Assembly: GCA_946811695.1 (NCBI GenBank)
Contig: OX328127.1
Coordinates: 45,105,609 to 45,169,608 of the forward strand
Direction of reading: 5' to 3'
DNA length: 64,000 nt
Source: Gonocerus acuteangulatus
Taxonomy: Eukaryota > Arthropoda > Insecta > Hemiptera > Coreidae
This document shows, in pieces, positions 57,315 to 64,000 of the stretch. Position numbers and translations under genes: made by a program. The number at the start of each line of letters is the position of its first letter. The first letter of the stretch is position 1. The notes beneath the pieces were generated by a model. It was not told the DNA's origin. It did no database searches and saw nothing but the letters and a program-made list of their open reading frames with translations.

Positions 57315-57498
57315 GGCCGATTCACGCTAACCGTGTCGGGTCCTGGCAGAGTCCTGGCCGGGACACGGGGGAGCAATCACACACGCATAAAACACGGACT
57401 CGGCCCGGTGTAGCGTGAACTAGTCCATTGAAAATGCTGGTCTGATTGTTCCACCGTGGCCCGGCCCGGACTCGACACGGTCTAGCGTGAATCAGCCT
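57315..57498. mobile_element. GC-rich MITE, right-arm copy
   Basis: Inverted duplicate of 56288-56480, with the central GGACCGTG repeats partly lost. Confidence 0.75.
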
Positions 57499-57732
57499 TT
57501 ATTCGTACGCAGTAACCTTCGCTTATTTAAATAGAAAAGGAGCGGATTACAGATATTAAATGATTCTTAGTAGGACTACTTGTTTTATTTACACTATTTA
57601 TTAACTTGATTCAGTGAAACTCAGACGTCACACACTTCGTTACCTGCTAATCGTCTTAGTTAATAATAATAGGATTAATCTAAACCATAACCATTGATAA
57701 AACGGAAATAATGGCCTAGCTGTCGAACTACC

Positions 57733-57779
<47 letters not shown>

Positions 57780-57833
57780 ATTGATAATACGGATAATAAT
57801 GTTTATCAACAAACATTTTATACATAGTCGAAA

Positions 57834-57864
<31 letters not shown>

Positions 57865-58365
57865 TAATTATTAAATTACAATTAAATATAACCCTCTTGT
57901 GCTTTTCCATAATATATGCCAAAATACAATCGATTTTTTTTTACTATGGCGTACCGCTTGGAGCCTCTTGAAAAAAATTGAGGTAGAACACGGATAGTAA
58001 GAGAATTTTCAAAAAAAGTTTGGTGATTGTACCAAAACGGATACTCCGTAAAAAAAATTATTAAAAAATAAAAACACAAAAAAACAATTGAACGCGATGT
58101 CACCGAAAGCCGAATTATTTTTATTCTAAAAGCCTTAAGAAAGATGCGTATTTTCTTTTTTTATTCATTCTGATCCGACAACTCAATCCTGAGATATAAA
58201 TAATCAAAGCAATTTCGATTTTCTTTTTTTTATTCGACGGGGGGTGTGAATTCAGAGCTGAAAATTTGGCTTTAGGCCACTTTTACGGGACTAGTTTAAT
58301 CCTCCAAATTTCAAGCGAAAACCTTTCTGGGGCCGACAACCCATGCTTACCCGGCTACGGCCTTT

Positions 58366-58422
58366 CCTACAATTTTCGATAGATTGGTTTCAGTCTTTTA
58401 GTGTTTTTTTCAGTCTTTTAGT

Positions 58423-58468
<46 letters not shown>

Positions 58469-60026
58469 GAAATTATTTTAAGAAAGACCAAAAGTCTAGG
58501 AATCCGAGTTTTCTGTGCCTAGACCACCCTAAGTTTTTTGTGCCTAGGCACAGGTTTTCTGTGCAACGAAACGCCTAAAATTTCGCTCTTTGTCAGGATG
58601 TCATTTGAAAAGGAGTTATATTTTTTCATGGCTTATCAAAACATAAACTGTCTTAATGACTTTTTTCTTTGGATTTCTTTGTTTAAAGTCTAATGAAAAT
58701 AGATTCATTACATTAGTTTTCATTTCTTATATTTTCAATGCTAGTTTTAGTAAAATGAATAGAATTAACGTTATACCATATTTACATTTGTTTTTTATAA
58801 ATTTATTTTTTATTACTTACATAAATTATTTTACAGCAGATCACCATTGCTTTGGAGCTCTTCAAGTTAATGAAATTAAAAAAAAAAATATTTTGTTGTT
58901 TTTTTGTTTTGACAGTGTACTAATTACCTAACAGTAAATAGAACAAACCGCATCCATTGCGGAACAACTTGAATGAATAAATAAATACTTAAAGTAATAA
59001 TTTGAGGGACAATTGTCTATCAAAAAGTTAGCAGAGACATTTTAAATAGTCGCCTGAAAGGGCTAACTTGCGAGTTTGCTTTGTGTTTAAACAATAGTCT
59101 TTCATCATAGCCGGAAAATGCAAATAAAACGGACCGCTTCCGGACTCAAGATGCTAGCCTAAAAAGCAAGAGGGATACTTTACCCTAGCACAACACTTTT
59201 GAATAAAATTATTTCATTCTTTGGCTTAGCTCAAATAAATAAAAAGAAAAAGTCCTCGTAAAGCACGAAGACAAGAAATATTTTAAAATGCAACTTTCAG
59301 AAATATTATTGAATTTATTTCTGAAAGATATGTTTTAAAATCTATGTTCTGAAATAAAGCAGTTACTATTTCTCAGACTAATTGACTATATTCGATTTAT
59401 AAATACTAATATTGGATAAGATATGAATATTTGTCTCAGTAAATCCCATTAGTCATGAACATATTTTGCCTTACGGAGGTTAGGTCGCATTTTTAATTTC
59501 AAAATTAATGGACTAATCATTCAATATAGGAAAGCATAACAAATGTTGACATTTTTAGCATAATGAATGTTTAAAAATTTGTATAGACTTCGCGAAAATC
59601 CCTCTTTTTAGTTTACACCTTAATTGAAAAGAATTATCAATATCGAATTTATTGTTAGTCTCATTTTTTAGTGATAAATCGCGATACAAATGCATAAATA
59701 AATATATTATTGTACAAGGTTTTTATCAAACGAAGTAAATTGAGCCAAAAGCTTAGTACTTTTTGCACAATACATATTACCTTAGGCCCTTATATTTATA
59801 TTAACATTACTTATATTTATTATATTACACATTACATTATAATTGAGGAATTATAAGGTGAGAAATATTTTCATTTTACGTTTACTAAGGCATTTTATAA
59901 ACGAAAATATTATTTTTCTCATTATCCCAGATAATTATTTTAAAGATAAATCGTAAAATAAAGAAAATTAAATTTAAATCTCACAACATTTTGGAAGAAT
60001 AAATCAACTGTCCAAGGGAAGAGACA
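58366..60026. other. AT-rich DNA with T38 run
   Basis: CAGTCTTTTAGTGTTTTTTT is duplicated at 58391-58428, then a long T run to about 58465. GTGCCTAG words repeat at 58518-58552. No gene: the 91-codon frame at 58656-58931 is low-complexity. Confidence 0.45.
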
Positions 60027-61500
<1,474 letters not shown>

Positions 61501-61528
61501 TTTCGCGGATCGGTTGAGGATTTAGGGG

Positions 61529-62092
61529 TTGCCTGCGAGAGACAAGCCTCTGGACAAGATGAGCGACTGGCTGGGCTCAGCAAAGGACAAGCAGTGGCTG
61601 CAGGATAAGGGTGTTTACCTTCTTCCATGCGATTGCGGGACAGTATATGTCGGGCAGACCGGGAAGAAGGTGGCCACAAGAATTGGGCAGCACTGCGCAG
61701 ATTACCGTGTGAGACGCACGAAAACTTCTGCTGTCGCAAGGCACGGGGAGGAGTGCTCCGGGCAAATGCTGTTCGACCATGCCAGGACGCTAGTAAAGGA
61801 AGATGTACTGGACAGGAGGCTGGTCAGGGAGGCTATAGAGATCTCGAGGTATAAGTGTGTAGCGATGAACGGCGAAGATGGTCAAGAGCTACCTACAGTC
61901 TACGGGCCGGGTCTGAAACTTCTCCGATCAGACGATAGAAAGCGCCCCGAACAGCGGACCAGGGAGACCAATGAACAAGGAAGACAGCTGATTGGTCCGC
62001 CTAGAGAGCGTAAAAAATGGCGGAACATGGATAAAAACCGGCAGGAGCGCGAGCCAGGCATAGCTCCTGCACACCTGAAGACAACATCATGA
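61529..62092 (+). CDS. Penelope-like element, GIY-YIG endonuclease domain (5'-truncated)
   Basis: A 187-residue open frame. Residues 28-105 form the GIY-YIG nuclease: GVYLLPCDCG (28-37), YVGQT (40-44), R51, H55, then SAVARH (67-72), and the late acidic REAIEI (100-105). This is the order found in the endonuclease that follows the reverse transcriptase in Penelope-like elements, where it nicks DNA to start target-primed insertion. The upstream SAKDKQWLQDKG is the linker seen before this domain. The reverse transcriptase itself is absent, so the copy is 5'-truncated at about 61500, where GC content jumps. The Met used is simply the first in frame. The last 70 residues are Arg/Glu-rich. Downstream TCTGATGAAGCCCATTAGG and GGTCGAAATATAACG is the typical Penelope end phrase. 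Confidence 0.85.
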   Translation: MPARDKPLDKMSDWLGSAKDKQWLQDKGVYLLPCDCGTVYVGQTGKKVATRIGQHCADYRVRRTKTSAVARHGEECSGQMLFDHARTLVKEDVLDRRLVREAIEISRYKCVAMNGEDGQELPTVYGPGLKLLRSDDRKRPEQRTRETNEQGRQLIGPPRERKKWRNMDKNRQEREPGIAPAHLKTTS

Positions 62093-62310
62093 CGTCTGAT
62101 GAAGCCCATTAGGAGATGGTCGAAATATAACGGCCATGGAAGAAGCACAGCTGGAGAAAGAAGCCGGGAGACGAGGAAGGAAGGAGATAAAAGTTGTAAT
62201 ACTAATAAAATCCCAATAAGGGTTGCCAAAAGTAAGCAAAGTCTACAGGAAGTCACATCTGACATTTTGTTGCACTTACATTATAAAATTTAAGCTGAAA
62301 GACAAGTACA
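62093..62310 (+). other. Penelope-like 3' region
   Basis: It starts with the TCTGATGAAGCCC...GGTCGAAA phrase at 62095-62127 and continues to the tail of the opposing LINE. A short frame (62099-62293) is not thought to be coding. Confidence 0.6.
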
Positions 62311-64000
62311 GATTAGATTAGATTAGAAAACCAGGTGCCCGGCTAACAGAGGAACCGCTCCGAGGCCTGCAAGACCTACTATGCCACCCGACGTGTCGTT
62401 CTGTTGTAATGCCAGACCCATACCAGAAATGAACCTCCTTAAAGTTGTAAGGTTCAACTCCGGTATCCTCCGTGGATCATCGATTTTCGCAGTTCCGAAG
62501 TGCAGGTACCTCTTGGCTGCAAGTGTCGTGCATCTGCATACAATGTGGTATGGGGTCTCGTCGTCTTCAGAGCACAATCGGCACGGCACCATGTTGTATT
62601 GGTGAGTCCCATGGAGTAGAGGTGTCTCCGTAGTTTGCAGTGCCCTGTAAGTAGGGCTGTCAATAATTTCACCTTGCTTCTGCAAAGATTAAGCAGTGTA
62701 TCCGTCCTTTTCTTGTCCGCTAAGACCATGAATTGCTTTGCCTGTCTCTGGGTGGTACTTCTGCTCCACTTCCTCTTATGTTCAGTTTCAGCCCACCTAC
62801 GGATGCTCAATCTGGCAACTGCCGGTGCAATTCCACATACTGGCTCTGGTGAAATACGTAACGTGGATGCTCCAATTCATCAGGCCTTTCATTTCCAGGT
62901 ATGCCAGAGTGCCCTGGTACCCACTCCAGTTTGACCCCGTTTTCCGGCCCAGATTTTATTCTGTTCGCAGATAATGCTCTTATAGCAGCTTGGCTGTCCG
63001 AGAATATAATGAAGCGTTTGTCTCTAGGTCCTCCGCTATTCAAGATGTCCGCACACATATTTATGGCCAATACCTCAGCTTGGAACACTGTAGCATGTTT
63101 GCCCAGTGGTATGTTGAGATTGTGTGTGGTGTCCTGAATCCACACCCCTGCTCCTGTACCTAATTCAGTTTTCGAGCCGTCGGTATAACCATAGCTGTCT
63201 ACCCGGCTTTGTATCATATTATGTTCCAGCGCTTCCTCTCTTGTTTTGATTGTTGTCACAAAATTTGAGCTGAAGGTTATCTGGTCTTGATAGTCCGAAG
63301 GCATGCAGAGAATTGGTTCCTGCAGATTCCTCCGGATGATATCACAATGTGCACTAAACGTTGGGCGCGGTTTATGTCCCAATATAGTAAACCTGTATGC
63401 CGTGTGTCTAGCTGTTTCTTCAATGAAAATCTTTATTGGTCTTAGGTTAAGCAGAATCTCCATAGCTCCCGTAGGGGTGGAGCACATTGCGTCTATGATC
63501 ATCAGGCAAGCCATCCTTTGCGGGGAGCCTAGTATTCTCTTATTAGTAATGGTGCTGCAGCGATGCCACCACACTATCGATCAATACGTAACTATCGGTC
63601 TCACAATCGCAGTGTAGATCCAATGCATAGCTTTGGGGGTAATGCCCCAGCTATTCCCAACTACCCTCCTACAGGCCCACAAGATCCGTGTGGCCTTCTT
63701 GGCTGTGTTGTAGATGTGCTCCTTCCAGTTATGTTTCGAGTCCAGAGTGACTCCTAAATACTTCACTGTATTGGAATAACTTAAGTTGCTATCTGCAAGT
63801 CTCGGCGTACCTAGTACCTCCACTTTCCTTCTTGTTGTTAAGGGTACGAGTGTGATCTTCTGCGGGTTAATCTTAAGATGTTTTTCCCTGCACCATTCGT
63901 CCACAATGCGTAGTGCTGCACTGAGCAGTTCTGCTAGAGTTGGTAGTACCTTCCCCGCCACTGTAATCGCCAGGTCATCAGCATACGACTGTACGTTAAA
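62311..64000 (-). pseudogene. Second LINE type: reverse transcriptase end, RNase H, zinc knuckle (partial, broken)
   Basis: On minus the frame is open at the window edge with SYADDLAITVAG (YADD, reverse-transcriptase active site, about 63965-63985). It continues with HLKINPQKITLVPL and VKYLGVTLDSKHNWKEHI, then meets an in-frame TGA near 63578 (YG to Y-stop in IVTY*SIVWWHR). RNase H follows: YTDGSKTELGTG, FQAEVLAINM, IIFSDSQAAIRAL and WVPGHSGIPGNERPDEL (D, E, D, H, D present). A frameshift near 62878 leads to SIRRWAETEHKRKW. Another near 62590 leads to CRLCSEDDETPYHIVCRC (zinc knuckle) and the end at 62323. It differs strongly from the I-type LINEs of the window; LOA/R1-like groups have this layout. 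The stop codon lies inside a (TAATC)n tail at 62311-62326. Confidence 0.9.

Larger units (their letters stand above)
55387..58365. mobile_element. 3-kb giant palindrome (fold-back DNA transposon)
   Basis: Perfect outer ends AAAGGCCGTAGCCGGGTAAG (left) and their reverse complement (right, ending ...GGCTACGGCCTTT at 58365) begin inverted arms of about 1.4 and 1.25 kb. The arms reach to roughly 56783 and 57124 around a centre of about 340 bp. Both arms carry the same nested parts in the same order: AATCGGATC-rich outer part, a (TA)n, a SINE-like A/T homopolymer with GGCCTAGCTGTCGAACCACC, and a GC-rich MITE. The arms therefore arose by inverted duplication after those insertions. The inner part encodes a transposase relic (56700-57235, minus). 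Differences are mostly homopolymer length and short indels. Confidence 0.88.

Noticed and set aside
58656..58931. A 91-codon Phe/Ile/Asn-rich frame resembling a membrane protein
   Set aside because: Its composition is what random AT-rich DNA gives, and no motif supports it.
62311..62326. An insect telomeric repeat
   Set aside because: The unit is GATTA/TAATC, only three copies, at a LINE 3' end. It is not TTAGG.

Overview
The window is eukaryotic nuclear DNA, very AT-rich and almost entirely built from repeats. The mix of I-type LINEs with RNase H, a Penelope-like GIY-YIG endonuclease, a mariner relic, Helitrons, tRNA-derived SINEs and a 5S-rRNA-like retroposon points to an arthropod, most likely an insect. 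I cannot name the species. No spliced host gene is recognisable. The only candidate for a non-LINE, non-Penelope protein gene is a cysteine-rich reading frame that runs off the left edge (1-502, minus strand), and it too may belong to a repeat family.

Layout. 1-10 kb: cysteine-rich partial CDS, a LINE 3' fragment, three tRNA-derived SINEs (one with a perfect 13-bp target duplication), a minus-strand Helitron and a decayed LINE endonuclease fragment. 10-19 kb: a truncated SINE, a Penelope-like terminal-inverted-repeat relic, a 514-bp tandem duplication, a Helitron end, a 163-bp satellite array of about nine units with a 326-bp higher-order period, and an inverted-repeat family. 19-29 kb: a LINE C-terminal fragment, a Penelope-like tail, and the best element of the window, a full-length 5.9-kb I-type LINE (22241-28131, minus) with intact ORF1, ORF2 broken by one stop codon, and exact 12-bp target duplications. 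29-34 kb: mariner relic, 5S-derived retroposon, a 200-N assembly gap, two MITEs. 34-42 kb: a second, frameshifted I-type LINE and a long AT-rich stretch, then a complete non-autonomous Helitron. 44-53 kb: a MITE, a second Helitron family whose empty site is present 6 kb away, nested fold-back elements and a SINE. 53-60 kb: a 3-kb giant palindrome carrying a DDE_Tnp_4-like transposase relic. 60-64 kb: a GA tract, then a Penelope-like GIY-YIG ORF and a minus-strand RNase-H LINE meeting tail to tail in noticeably GC-richer DNA.

The parts do not form a pathway. The window is a record of nested insertions: autonomous elements (the LINEs, Penelope, mariner and DDE_Tnp_4 relics) and the small non-autonomous ones (SINEs, MITEs, Helitron derivatives) that presumably relied on such machinery. 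Element boundaries given with target duplications or empty sites are read directly from the sequence; family names rest on motif recognition.
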